The notes: generated from the letters alone by a model not told the origin. A stretch of 39,037 bases of DNA from Streptomyces musisoli (GCF_016741855.1 NZ_JAERRH010000033.1:1-39037), one strand, 5' to 3'; positions 23,218 through 31,230 are shown, counted from the first letter of the stretch. A program made the numbers and translations.

Positions 23218-24561
23218 TTGAGTACGGGATCCGGAACACCTTCCGCCCCCGCACCGACCACTACCACCCCCGTTTCCCGCAAGTCCTCGATGTTCAGCTC
23301 GCTGAGGATCCGGAACTACCGCCTCTTCTTCGTCGGCCAGGTCGTCTCCAACACCGGCACCTGGATGCAGCGCATCGCCCAGGACTGGCTGGTCCTCGCG
23401 CTCACCGGCTCCTCCGCGGCCGTCGGCATCACGACGGCCCTGCAGTTCCTGCCGATGCTGCTGTTCGGCCTGTACGGCGGCGTCCTCGTGGACCGCCTGC
23501 CCAAGCGGCCCGCACTGCTGGTCACCCAGTCCTCGATGGCGCTCACCGGACTCGCGCTCGCCGCGCTGACCCTCACCGGCCATGTCCAGGTCTGGCACGT
23601 CTACGTCGCCGCCTTCGCCGTCGGCCTCGCCACGGTCGTCGACAACCCGGCCCGCCAGTCCTTCGTCTCCGAGATGGTCGGGCCCGGCCAGCTGCAGAAC
23701 GCGGTCAGTCTGAACTCGGCGAACTTCCAGTCCGCCCGGCTCGTCGGCCCCGCGGTCGCCGGCCTGATGATCACCGGTGTGGGCACCGGCTGGGCGTTCC
23801 TCGCCAACGGCCTGTCCTTCGCCGCGCCGATCGCCGGCCTGCTGCTGATGCGCGCCCGCGAGCTGCACGTGGTCGAGCGCGCGCCGCGCGGCAAGGGCCA
23901 GCTGCGGGAGGGACTGCGCTACGTGGCGAAGCGGCCGGAGCTGATCTGGCCCATCGTGCTGGTCGGCTTCATCGGGACCTTCGGCTTCAACTTCCCGGTG
24001 TGGCTGTCCGCGTACGCGGACGACGTCTTCGACGCCGGAGCGGGCGCCTACAGCCTCTTCAACACCCTGATGGCCGTCGGCTCCCTGATCGGTGCCCTGC
24101 TGGCCGCCCGGCGCGGCACGGCCCGGCTGCGGGTGCTGATCGCCGCCGCGCTGGCCTTCGGCGCGCTGGAGACCGTGGCCGCGGTGGCGCCGTCGTACTG
24201 GCTGTTCGCGCTGCTCATGGTGCCGATCGGCGTCTTCGGCCTGACGGTGAACGTCACCGCCAACACGGCCGTGCAGATGGGCACCGACCCGGCCATGCGG
24301 GGCCGGGTGATGGCCCTGTTCATGATGGTGTTCATGGGCGGTACGCCGCTGGGCGCGCCGGTGGTCGGCTGGATCACCGACACCTACGGCGCCCGGATCG
24401 GCTTCGCGGCCGGCGGTGTGGTCTCGGCCGTCGCGGCCGGCGTGATCGGCCTGGTCCTGGCCCGCATCGGCGGCCTGCGGCTGTCGGTGGGCTGGCACGG
24501 CGGCCACCCGCGGGTCAGCTTCGTCCCGCGCGAGCGGAACCAGATGGCGACGGCCGCCTGA
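23218..24561 (+). CDS. MFS exporter, EntS-like
   Basis: This 447-residue major-facilitator protein has about 12 TM segments and resembles the EntS/MFS_3 drug and siderophore exporters: RIRNYRLFFVGQ start, WMQRIAQDWLVLALTGS in the first helix region, the LVDRLPKRP motif-A loop, and NPARQSFVSEMVG before TM4. The start is TTG at 23218, preceded by a strong GAAGGAGG with about 8-nt spacing; no ATG fits as well. Ser/Thr/Pro-rich residues form the first 20 positions. It follows marR by 27 bp and probably exports the compound that MarR senses. Confidence 0.9.
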   Translation: MSTGSGTPSAPAPTTTTPVSRKSSMFSSLRIRNYRLFFVGQVVSNTGTWMQRIAQDWLVLALTGSSAAVGITTALQFLPMLLFGLYGGVLVDRLPKRPALLVTQSSMALTGLALAALTLTGHVQVWHVYVAAFAVGLATVVDNPARQSFVSEMVGPGQLQNAVSLNSANFQSARLVGPAVAGLMITGVGTGWAFLANGLSFAAPIAGLLLMRARELHVVERAPRGKGQLREGLRYVAKRPELIWPIVLVGFIGTFGFNFPVWLSAYADDVFDAGAGAYSLFNTLMAVGSLIGALLAARRGTARLRVLIAAALAFGALETVAAVAPSYWLFALLMVPIGVFGLTVNVTANTAVQMGTDPAMRGRVMALFMMVFMGGTPLGAPVVGWITDTYGARIGFAAGGVVSAVAAGVIGLVLARIGGLRLSVGWHGGHPRVSFVPRERNQMATAA

Positions 24562-24622
24562 GCACCCCGGTGAGGTTTCCGCTCGGCGGCCCGGAAGGGT
24601 CCGGCGGCGGGGCCCGCGGGTG

Positions 24623-25147
24623 CTAGCCGACTCTCCGGGCCAGCACCTGTCCCGGCCAGTCGTGCGGGCCGTGGGTGTAGGTGTGTGTCGGGGTGAAGCC
24701 GTTTGCCTCGTAGTAGGCGACGAGCGCGCGGTCCCCGCCCGCGTAGCAGTCCACGCGCAGCAGACCCACGCCGGCCCGCCGGGTCACCTCGGCGGCGTGC
24801 GCGAGCAGCGCGCTGCCCGCGCCCCGGCCCTTGAAGCGGCGGTCGGAGGCGAGCCAGTGGATGTACCGCTCGGGCTCACCGGGCGGCGGAAGGTGGGACA
24901 GATAGGAGCCGGGCCCCTCGGTGAGGGTGAGGGTGGCGGCCGGCACACCGTCGGCCTCGGCGATGTACGTGGTGCCCTCGTCCATGGCCCTGGCGACCGC
25001 GGCCACCGTCTTCTCGTGCTTCGACAGGGGCTCGGTGCCCCACTGGACGGTGCGTCCCTGTGAGACCAGCCACTCCACGCTGCTGTCGAGCATGCCGAGT
25101 ATCGCCGGGAGATCCTCCGGGCCGCCTTCACGAATGGTGATCGTCAT
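24623..25147 (-). CDS. GNAT-family N-acetyltransferase
   Basis: This 174-residue GNAT-fold enzyme transfers an acetyl group from acetyl-CoA to an amine. It has the beta4/alpha3 CoA-binding motif RRFKGRGAGSALLAHA (about residues 103-118), the preceding strand IHWLASD, and the late ALVAYYEANGF motif near the C-terminus. The substrate is unknown. The ATG at 25147 is chosen because upstream codons are antisense to the divergent phosphodiesterase gene. The two start codons are only 40 bp apart and must share a compact divergent promoter. Confidence 0.85.
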   Translation of the reverse strand: MTITIREGGPEDLPAILGMLDSSVEWLVSQGRTVQWGTEPLSKHEKTVAAVARAMDEGTTYIAEADGVPAATLTLTEGPGSYLSHLPPPGEPERYIHWLASDRRFKGRGAGSALLAHAAEVTRRAGVGLLRVDCYAGGDRALVAYYEANGFTPTHTYTHGPHDWPGQVLARRVG

Positions 25148-25187
25148 CGCCCCATGATGCCCGCCGCGGTCTGGGATCGTGAGTTCC

Positions 25188-25760
25188 ATGAGACTCTTCG
25201 CCGCCGTACTGCCCCCGGAGGACATCGCGGACGAACTCGCCGCGGAAGTGGCCCGGTTGCGGCAGCTGCCGGACGCCGGCCGGCTGCGCTGGACCGGCCG
25301 CCCCGGCTGGCACTTCACCCTCGCCTTCTACGGCGAGGTCGCCGACGACCTCGTACCGGACCTGTCGGACCGGCTGGCCCGCGCGGCCGGGCGGACGCCT
25401 CCGTTCTCCCTGTCCCTCGCGGGCGGCGGCCAGTTCGGGCACGGCCGGGCGCTGTGGACGGGGGCCCAGGGGAACGTCACGGAGCTGCGGCTGCTGGCCG
25501 ACCGGGCGGAGGCGGCGGCGCGGAAGGCCGGAGTGCCGATGGGGGAGCACCGGCGCTACAAGGCACATCTCACAGTGGCGCGGAGCCGGGACGCGGTGGA
25601 CGTGCGGCCGTACGTGGACCTGTTGCGCGAGTTCACCGGCCGGAGCTGGGACGTCGCCGACGTGGCGCTGGTGCGGAGCAACCTGCCGAGGTCCGGGGTG
25701 CCGGGTGAGCAGCCCAGGTACGAGGTGGTCACCCGCTGGGCACTCGGCGGGGGCGGTTAG
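25188..25760 (+). CDS. thpR: RNA 2',3'-cyclic phosphodiesterase (2H family)
   Basis: This 190-residue protein of the 2H phosphoesterase superfamily hydrolyses 2',3'-cyclic phosphodiesters at RNA ends to 2'-phosphomonoesters and can act in reverse as a ligase. Both catalytic H-x-T-x motifs are present: HFTLAF at about residues 42-47 and HLTVAR near residue 127. The opening MRLFAAVLPPED is typical. The ATG at 25188 is favoured; a GTG at 25179 would add three residues. It is followed after 10 nt by a small ORF. Confidence 0.9.
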   Translation: MRLFAAVLPPEDIADELAAEVARLRQLPDAGRLRWTGRPGWHFTLAFYGEVADDLVPDLSDRLARAAGRTPPFSLSLAGGGQFGHGRALWTGAQGNVTELRLLADRAEAAARKAGVPMGEHRRYKAHLTVARSRDAVDVRPYVDLLREFTGRSWDVADVALVRSNLPRSGVPGEQPRYEVVTRWALGGGG

Positions 25761-25770
25761 TCTCGAATAC

Positions 25771-25857
25771 GTGGACCCGAAAACCCGGAACCGGATCATG
25801 GCCGGTGCGCTTGTGTTGATGTTCGTGGTGGTGGCTGTGGCGTCGGCCGTCAGGTAG
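25771..25857 (+). CDS. 28-residue single-span membrane peptide
   Basis: This short ORF from a GTG encodes a charged N-terminus (MDPKTRNR) followed by one hydrophobic helix (residues about 10-27) and a final Arg. It looks like a real bacterial small membrane peptide; I recall similar ones annotated in Streptomyces, but cannot confirm. TAGTCT at 25758-25763 lies exactly 7 nt before the GTG and no Shine-Dalgarno exists, which fits a leaderless transcript. That hexamer overlaps the stop codon of the 2H phosphodiesterase gene. Confidence 0.55.
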   Translation: MDPKTRNRIMAGALVLMFVVVAVASAVR

Positions 25858-25905
25858 CGGCCTCCGGCTGTCAGGCAGGGGCCGCCGGCTGTCAGGTGGC
25901 GGCCG
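25844..25905. repeat. Three 21-bp tandem repeats after the small ORF
   Basis: Units at 25844-25863, 25864-25884 and 25885-25905 share CGGCYGTCAGG followed by GC-rich bases. The first unit contains the stop codon of the 28-residue ORF. The remaining sequence to 26041 is non-coding, GC-rich and able to form several hairpins, consistent with a terminator zone between convergent genes. Confidence 0.55.
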
Positions 25906-26041
25906 GAGGCGTGCGCCCGAGGGGGCGGGGCCCCGGCCGCCGCGGCCCGTCCGTGGCCGGGCGGGCTCACGCGGCGCAGCCGCATGCCGGACGGGGCCCC
26001 GCGCCCCTTCGGCCCGCATCAGGGCGCGGAAGAACGGGCGC

Positions 26042-27037
26042 CTACCAGGCGAAGGCCTCCGGCGAGGGGCCGGGACCCGGGAAGATCTCGTCCAGCGCGC
26101 CCAGCAGCTCCTCGCTCAGCTCCAGCTCCACGGCCCGGAGCGCCGACTCCAGCTGTCCGGCGGTGCGCGGGCCGACGATCGGGCCGGTGACGCCGGGGCG
26201 GGTCAGCAGCCAGGCCAGGGCCACCTCGCCGGGCTCCAGACCGTGCTTGTCGAGCAGGTCCTCGTATGCCTGGATCCGTGCGCGCGCCGCCGGGTCGGCC
26301 AGGGTGTCCGCGGCCCGGCCGGAGGCACGGCGGCCGCCCTGGGCCTTCTTCTTCATGATCCCGCCCAGCAGACCGCCGTGCAGCGGCGACCACGGGATGA
26401 CACCGAGGCCGTACTCCTGCGCGGCCGGGATGACCTCCATCTCGGCGCGGCGCTCGGCGAGGTTGTACAGGCACTGCTCGCTGACCAGGCCGATGGTGCC
26501 ACCGCGGCGGGCGGCGGCCTCGTTGGCCTGGGCGATCTTGTAGCCGGGGAAGTTGGACGAACCGGCGTAGAGGATCTTGCCCTGCTGGACGAGGACGTCG
26601 ATCGCCTGCCAGATCTCCTCGAACGGGGTGTTCCGGTCGATGTGGTGGAACTGGTAGACGTCGATGTGGTCCGTCTTCAGCCGCTTCAGGCTGGCGTCCA
26701 CCGCGCGCCGGATGTTCAGCGCGGAGAGCTTGTCGTGGTTGGGCCAGGCGGCCTCGCCGTCGACGGCCATGTTGCCGTAGACCTTGGTGGCGATGACGGT
26801 CCTGTCGCGCCGGCCGCCGCCCTTGGCGAACCAGTTGCCGATGATGGACTCGGTCCGGCCCTTGTTCTCGCCCCAGCCGTACACGTTGGCCGTGTCGAAG
26901 AGGTTGATGCCCGCGTCCAGCGCCGCGTCCATGATCGCGTGGCTGTCGGCTTCGTCGGTCTGCGGGCCGAAGTTCATCGTCCCGAGGACGAGCCGGCCGA
27001 CCTTGAGTCCCGTGCGTCCGAGCTGCGCGTACTCCAT
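26042..27037 (-). CDS. Aldo/keto reductase
   Basis: This 331-residue NADPH-dependent oxidoreductase has a TIM-barrel aldo/keto reductase fold, close to the YhdN/potassium-channel-beta subgroup. The catalytic residues are visible: Asp and Tyr in NLFDTANVYGWG (about residues 43-56), Lys in VIATKVYG (about 86), His in YQFHHID (about 125). The C-terminal cofactor-binding loop is in GVTGPIVGPRTAGQLESALRA. Physiological substrate unknown. The ATG at 27037 starts the conserved MEYAQLGRTGLKVG. The upstream AhpD-like gene ends 103 bp before it on the same strand. Confidence 0.93.
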   Translation of the reverse strand: MEYAQLGRTGLKVGRLVLGTMNFGPQTDEADSHAIMDAALDAGINLFDTANVYGWGENKGRTESIIGNWFAKGGGRRDRTVIATKVYGNMAVDGEAAWPNHDKLSALNIRRAVDASLKRLKTDHIDVYQFHHIDRNTPFEEIWQAIDVLVQQGKILYAGSSNFPGYKIAQANEAAARRGGTIGLVSEQCLYNLAERRAEMEVIPAAQEYGLGVIPWSPLHGGLLGGIMKKKAQGGRRASGRAADTLADPAARARIQAYEDLLDKHGLEPGEVALAWLLTRPGVTGPIVGPRTAGQLESALRAVELELSEELLGALDEIFPGPGPSPEAFAW

Positions 27038-27140
27038 GGTTACCAGCCAACGGCCTGGAGTGCGCTCCAGGCAAGGACTTCGGGGACGGCGCGCCCGGTC
27101 CGGACCGGACCCGGCCGGCCGGGCGCGCGGTGACCGCCGG

Positions 27141-27626
27141 TCAGTTCGACAGGTCGCCGAACATGCCGGGCTCGTAGGAGCCACCCTGGTTGCGCACGGT
27201 CACGCTGAGCCGGTTGGCCGCGTTGATCATGGCGATCAGGTAGACCAGCGCCGTGGTCTGGTCGTCGTCGTAGTGCTTGCGCACCTGCTCCCAGGTCTCG
27301 TCGGCCACGCCCTGGTGGGCGTCGGCGAGCCGGGTGCTCTCCTCGGCCAGCGCCAGCGCGGCCCGCTCGGGCTCGGTGAACACGGTGGAGTGGCGCCAGG
27401 CGGCCACCAGGTGGAGGCGGAGCGCGGTCTCACCGGCCAGCGCGGCCTCTTTGGTGTGGAGGTCGACGCAGAAGCCGCAGCCGTTGATCTGGCTGACGCG
27501 CAGCATCACCAGCTCCTGTGTGCTCCTGGGCAGTGACGACTGGAAGACCGCCTGGCTGGTACTGCCGAACCGCTTGCCGAGCTTGGTGCCGTACTCGGTG
27601 GACATCAGGTTGAAACGGGGTTCCAT
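27141..27626 (-). CDS. AhpD-like carboxymuconolactone decarboxylase-fold protein
   Basis: This is a 161-residue all-helical protein with the redox motif NGCGFCVDLH (CxxC followed by His, about residues 48-57), as in AhpD-type alkylhydroperoxidases. The family reduces peroxides, or partner proteins, through the two cysteines. The early Glu (QELVML, about residue 38) that completes the proton relay is also present. The ATG at 27626 has GAGGA a few bases upstream. It is possibly cotranscribed with the aldo/keto reductase, which would pair two detoxification enzymes. Confidence 0.9.
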   Translation of the reverse strand: MEPRFNLMSTEYGTKLGKRFGSTSQAVFQSSLPRSTQELVMLRVSQINGCGFCVDLHTKEAALAGETALRLHLVAAWRHSTVFTEPERAALALAEESTRLADAHQGVADETWEQVRKHYDDDQTTALVYLIAMINAANRLSVTVRNQGGSYEPGMFGDLSN

Positions 27627-27811
27627 GGCGTGGTCCTCGGGTGTGGAGGAGGCGCCGCGCGCGATCGGCGCGGCGTCATGACGACCACGAGATGCCGGCC
27701 GGACCCCTGCTGTGACAGCCCCACCTGTGTGACGTGTGCCACCTCACCGCCCTGGGTGTCGGCACGCCGGAGGGCTGCCGTGGGGTGCGCAGGCGCACCA
27801 CATCCGAAGAG

Positions 27812-27949
27812 TCACGCGCCCGTCCCCGCCCGGCTCCGTGCCGGCGACGACGGCTGGGCGACACCGATCCGCTCCAGGCGCTCGAACCACTCGTCCAGGC
27901 GCTCGGTGTCGGCGTCGGCCATGGCGATCCTGTCTTCGAGGACGGTCAT
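27812..27949 (-). CDS. 45-residue hypothetical protein
   Basis: A short ORF from ATG 27949 has AGGAG 7 nt upstream, and 42 of its 45 codons end in G or C, as expected of a real Streptomyces gene. The N-terminal 30 residues (MTVLEDRIAMADADTERLDE..) form an acidic amphipathic helix containing WFERLERIG; the C-terminal 15 are Ser/Pro/Ala/Arg-rich and probably disordered. No family is recognised. It sits alone in a 410-bp gap between the AhpD-like and SGNH-like genes, all on the minus strand. Confidence 0.55.
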   Translation of the reverse strand: MTVLEDRIAMADADTERLDEWFERLERIGVAQPSSPARSRAGTGA

Positions 27950-28036
27950 CGTGGCGCTCCTGCCCGGCTGTCCAGAGGCCGGTGCAGCCACGCTGTACAA
28001 CGATAGGCACACCAGCCCGGGGACACCGGATTCCGG

Positions 28037-28720
28037 TCAGTCCGTTCCGGCCGCGTACGCCTGTCCGAGCCCCCACGCCTCCCACATCGCCCCCGCGAAC
28101 GCCCCCGCGATCAGGTGCTCCCCGCGCGCGTTGGGATGCGTGCCGTCGTAGGTGTCGGTGTGGATGTCGTACTCCTTTGGCGGCGAGGCCAGCAGCAGCG
28201 GCGAGCGGGGCTCGTCGAGGTCGGCGACCGTCTTGGCGAGCAGGACGTTGAACCGGTCCACCTGTTCGGCGAAGGGCTCGTCCGCAGCGGCCCGGATGTT
28301 CGGGATGACCGGCAGCAGCACCATGCGGATGCGCGGGTCGGCCTCGCGGGCCCCGGCGACGAAGGCCCGTACGTTCTCCGCCGTCTGCTCGGCGTTCGTG
28401 TAGAAGCCCAGGTCGATCAGGCCCAGGGAGACCAGGAGGACGTCGGGGCGGTGGGCCCGTACCGCGTCGCCGATCAGCGGGGCCATGTGCAGCCAGCCCT
28501 CGCCCCAGCCCGCCAGGTGGGCGCGCGGGAAGCCGGGTTCGGCGTAGGCGAGGGACGTCGGGGCGTCGGCCTGTTTGTCGTACAGCGTCTCGCGGGGGCC
28601 GACGAAGGTGAACGGGTCGCCGTACGCCACGCACAGGTGCCGCCACAGCCGGTGACGCCACGTGTGTTCGCCCGCGCTCCCGATCGTCATGCTGTCGCCC
28701 ACGGGCATGAACCTGAGCAT
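28037..28720 (-). CDS. SGNH/GDSL-family hydrolase with altered block III
   Basis: This 227-residue cytosolic protein has an SGNH-hydrolase layout: block I VGDSMT with Ser10, block II Gly in AGWGEGWL, and block V with Asp192 and His195 in DGTHPN. The family comprises esterases, lipases and acetyl hydrolases. In block III the usual G-x-N-D reads GLID at residues 100-103, so the Asn that helps form the oxyanion hole is replaced by Ile. Activity may be weak or the substrate unusual. No signal peptide. The ATG at 28720 is chosen; longer frames run into the divergent gene. Confidence 0.8.
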   Translation of the reverse strand: MLRFMPVGDSMTIGSAGEHTWRHRLWRHLCVAYGDPFTFVGPRETLYDKQADAPTSLAYAEPGFPRAHLAGWGEGWLHMAPLIGDAVRAHRPDVLLVSLGLIDLGFYTNAEQTAENVRAFVAGAREADPRIRMVLLPVIPNIRAAADEPFAEQVDRFNVLLAKTVADLDEPRSPLLLASPPKEYDIHTDTYDGTHPNARGEHLIAGAFAGAMWEAWGLGQAYAAGTD

Positions 28721-28820
28721 CCGCTCATGATGGACGATCGCCGGGGGCGCTGGGATCAGTGGGGCCTGTGAGGCGGACCACGTCTGCTGAACCCCCGCCG
28801 GGAATGGCAGTCTTGGGGGC

Positions 28821-29789
28821 ATGCGTCGATCGTTCGCCGTTCTCGCCGGGGTGCTGCTCACCGGAGCCTGCGCGCTGCCCGCATCCGCCGCCGACACGGC
28901 CGGCGACCAAGGTTTCACCATCAAGGACCCGCAGATCACCGAGTCGAGCGGGCTCGCCGCCTCCCGGCTGCATCCCGGCGTCTACTGGACGCACAACGAC
29001 AGCGACGACGGGCCGTACCTGTACGCGGTGGACAGCGCCACCGGCAGGACCGTCGCCCGGATCACCCTGCGCGGCATCGGCTCCCCGCGGGACGTGGAGG
29101 CCATCTCGATCGGGCCGCACAACGAGATCTACGTCGGTGACATCGGCGACAACTTCGGCGGCAGGTGGCCGTACGTGTGGATCTACCGGCTGCCCGAACC
29201 CAAGCGGCTGACGGACCAGACGGTCACGGCCACGCAGTACGTCGTGAAGTACGAGAACGGGCCGCGCGACGCCGAGTCGCTGCTCGTCCACCCGAAGACC
29301 GGGCGCGTCTACATCATCGACAAGAAGGAGGACGGCGGGCACCTGTACGAGGGCCCGGCGAGTCTCTCCACGTCCGGATCGAACGTCTTCAAGCCCGTCG
29401 CCGCCGTCGACCTCTGGGCCACCGACGCCGCCTTCTCCCCGGACGGCGGTCAGCTCGCCGTACGCGGCTACTTCGGCGGCATCCGCTACGACTGGAACGG
29501 CGGCCGGATCGAACGCAAGGGCCGCCTGGAGGTGCCGCTCCAGGGGCAGGGCGAGTCCGTGTCGTACTCCGCCGACGGCACCAAGCTGATGTACGGCAGC
29601 GAGGGCGCGGACAGCGCCGTGCAGGCGGTGGACGCCCCGGACCGCCCCGCAGGGAAGGCGCCGTCCACCAGCGGCGGCTCCGGCGACTCGGCGGACAAGG
29701 GGGGCGGGGGAAGCCTCAAGATCGGCGCCGTGATCGTCGTGGTCGGCGTGGCGGCGCTGTTCGGCCTGCGGCGGCTGCGAGGCGGCTGA
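28821..29789 (+). CDS. Exported beta-propeller-like protein with C-terminal membrane anchor
   Basis: This 322-residue protein has a signal peptide with probable cleavage at ASA-AD (about residue 23), a repeat-rich beta-propeller-like body (TESSGLAAS, YWTHNDSDDGPYLYAVD, YVGDIGDNFGGR, DAESLLVHP, VAAVDLWATDAAFSPDGGQ), a Gly/Ser linker, and a terminal hydrophobic helix (about residues 297-316) followed by RRLRGG. It should be anchored outside the membrane. The pattern recalls SdiA-regulated/phytase-like propellers. Cys in LTGAC is not in a good lipobox context. Function unknown. The ATG at 28821 follows TTGGGGG. It is divergent from the SGNH gene. Confidence 0.8.
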   Translation: MRRSFAVLAGVLLTGACALPASAADTAGDQGFTIKDPQITESSGLAASRLHPGVYWTHNDSDDGPYLYAVDSATGRTVARITLRGIGSPRDVEAISIGPHNEIYVGDIGDNFGGRWPYVWIYRLPEPKRLTDQTVTATQYVVKYENGPRDAESLLVHPKTGRVYIIDKKEDGGHLYEGPASLSTSGSNVFKPVAAVDLWATDAAFSPDGGQLAVRGYFGGIRYDWNGGRIERKGRLEVPLQGQGESVSYSADGTKLMYGSEGADSAVQAVDAPDRPAGKAPSTSGGSGDSADKGGGGSLKIGAVIVVVGVAALFGLRRLRGG

Positions 29790-29805
29790 GCGAAGACCCA
29801 CGAGG

Positions 29806-29835
29806 GGCGCCCGGTGCCGGCTCACCGGGCGCCCT
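29806..29835 (+). terminator. Intrinsic terminator of the propeller gene
   Basis: A perfect 11-bp stem (29806-29816 with 29825-29835), 8-nt loop, is followed by TTTCGTT, 16 bp after the stop codon. The stem sequence GGGCGCCCGG is shared with the next terminator. Confidence 0.75.
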
Positions 29836-29948
29836 TTCGTTCAGGGGCCGAGCGGGCAGGGAAGCACCGGCATCCCGCGGTTGGGGGAGCAGGTGACCAG
29901 GGCCAGCGAGAGGTACGAGGGACGGAGTGGGACGTCGGGCCGCACGGC

Positions 29949-29983
29949 GAAGGGCGCCCGGCGTTCGTCACCGGGCGCCCTTC
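29949..29983. terminator. Terminator downstream of serC
   Basis: A perfect 13-bp stem (29949-29961 with 29971-29983) around a 9-nt loop lies 34 bp after the serC stop on the minus strand. Its core GGGCGCCCGG/CCGGGCGCCC equals that of the terminator at 29806, so one may be a copy of the other. Confidence 0.7.
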
Positions 29984-30017
29984 ACCGTCGTACTCGAAAG
30001 CTGTCGTACGCGAGAAG

Positions 30018-31136
30018 TCAGAGCTTCTCGATCACGTAGTCGACGCACTTCGTCAGCGCCTCGACGTCGGCCGGGTCGATCGCCGGGAACATCGCGATGC
30101 GCAGCTGGTTGCGGCCGAGCTTGCGGTAGGGCTCGGTGTCGACGATGCCGTTCGCGCGCAGCACCTTGGCGACGGCGGCGGCGTCGATCTCGTCGGAGAA
30201 GTCGATCGTGCCGATGACCTGCGACCGCTTGGCCGGGTCGGCGACGAACGGGGTGGCGTACTTGGCGCCCTCCGCCCAGCCGTACAGGCGGGTCGAGGAG
30301 TCCTTCGTGCGGGCCGTGGACCAGGCGAGACCGCCCTGGCCGTTGATCCACTCCAGCTGCTCGTTGAGCAGGAACAGCGTGGCGAGGGCGGGGGTGTTGT
30401 ACGTCTGGTTCTTGCGGGAGTTGTCGATCGCCGTCGGGAGCGAGAAGAACTCCGGGACGTGACGGCCGGAGGCGTGGATCCGCTCGGCGCGCTCGATCGC
30501 GGCTGGGGAGAAGACGCCGATCCACAGGCCGCCGTCGGAGGCGAAGGACTTCTGCGGGGCGAAGTAGTAGACGTCCGTCTCGGCGATGTCGACGGGCAGG
30601 CCGCCCGCGCCGGAGGTGGCGTCCACGAGCACGAGGGCGCCCTCGTCGGCACCGGCCACGCGCTTGATCGGCATGGCGACACCGGTGGAGGTCTCGTTGT
30701 GGGTGTAGGCGTAGACGTCGACGCCCGCCTCGGCCCGCGGCTCCGGGTGGGTGCCGGGGTCGGCGGCGATGACCGTCGGCTCGGCCAGCCAGGGGGCGAG
30801 CTTGGCCGCCTTGGCGAACTTGGAGGAGAACTCGCCGAAGTTCAGGTGCTGCGACTTGTTCTCGATCAGGCCGTGCGTGGCGATGTCCCAGAAGGCGGTG
30901 GATCCGCCGTTGCCGAGGACGACCTCGTAGCCCTCGAGCAGCGAGAACAGCTCGGAGATGCCCTCGCGGACCTTGCCGACCAGGTTCTTGACCGGCGCCT
31001 GACGGTGGGAGGTGCCCAGCAGGGACGTACCGGTGGCGGCGAGGGCGTCCAGCGCCTCGGTCCGCACCTTGGAGGGGCCCGCGCCGAAGCGTCCGTCGGC
31101 GGGCTTGATGTCAGCGGGAATCTGGATGTCGGCCAC
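30018..31136 (-). CDS. serC: Phosphoserine aminotransferase
   Basis: This 372-residue PLP enzyme of the class-V aminotransferases converts 3-phosphohydroxypyruvate and glutamate to phosphoserine and 2-oxoglutarate in serine biosynthesis. It matches the actinobacterial SerC type: opening GRFGAGPSKVR (phosphate-binding), GTSHRQ, VLGNGGSTAFWD, LVDATSGAGG with the PLP-stacking Asp, and the Schiff-base Lys in FAPQKSFASDGG (about residue 195). The GTG at 31136 has no Shine-Dalgarno on its own strand; TAACCT lies 6 nt upstream, so the message may be leaderless. It is divergent from the FAD oxidoreductase gene. serA and serB are not nearby. Confidence 0.95.
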   Translation of the reverse strand: MADIQIPADIKPADGRFGAGPSKVRTEALDALAATGTSLLGTSHRQAPVKNLVGKVREGISELFSLLEGYEVVLGNGGSTAFWDIATHGLIENKSQHLNFGEFSSKFAKAAKLAPWLAEPTVIAADPGTHPEPRAEAGVDVYAYTHNETSTGVAMPIKRVAGADEGALVLVDATSGAGGLPVDIAETDVYYFAPQKSFASDGGLWIGVFSPAAIERAERIHASGRHVPEFFSLPTAIDNSRKNQTYNTPALATLFLLNEQLEWINGQGGLAWSTARTKDSSTRLYGWAEGAKYATPFVADPAKRSQVIGTIDFSDEIDAAAVAKVLRANGIVDTEPYRKLGRNQLRIAMFPAIDPADVEALTKCVDYVIEKL

Positions 31137-31220
31137 GGAAGGAGGTTAACGGCTGACGGAAAGCGAGGTGGAGACGTGTCCGTTCGATGAGACGAGATCA
31201 CCGGGACGTGGACTTGTGAT

Positions 31221-31230
31221 GTCGTACGAC
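31221..31230. promoter_or_regulatory. GntR/FadR-like palindrome
   Basis: GTCGTACGAC is a perfect 10-bp palindrome lying 63 bp before the start of the FAD oxidoreductase and 85 bp from the serC start. It fits the T-N-GT-AC-N-A half-site pattern of FadR-type GntR regulators, which often control lactate and glycolate oxidases. No such regulator gene is in the window, so the link is inferred. Confidence 0.35.
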
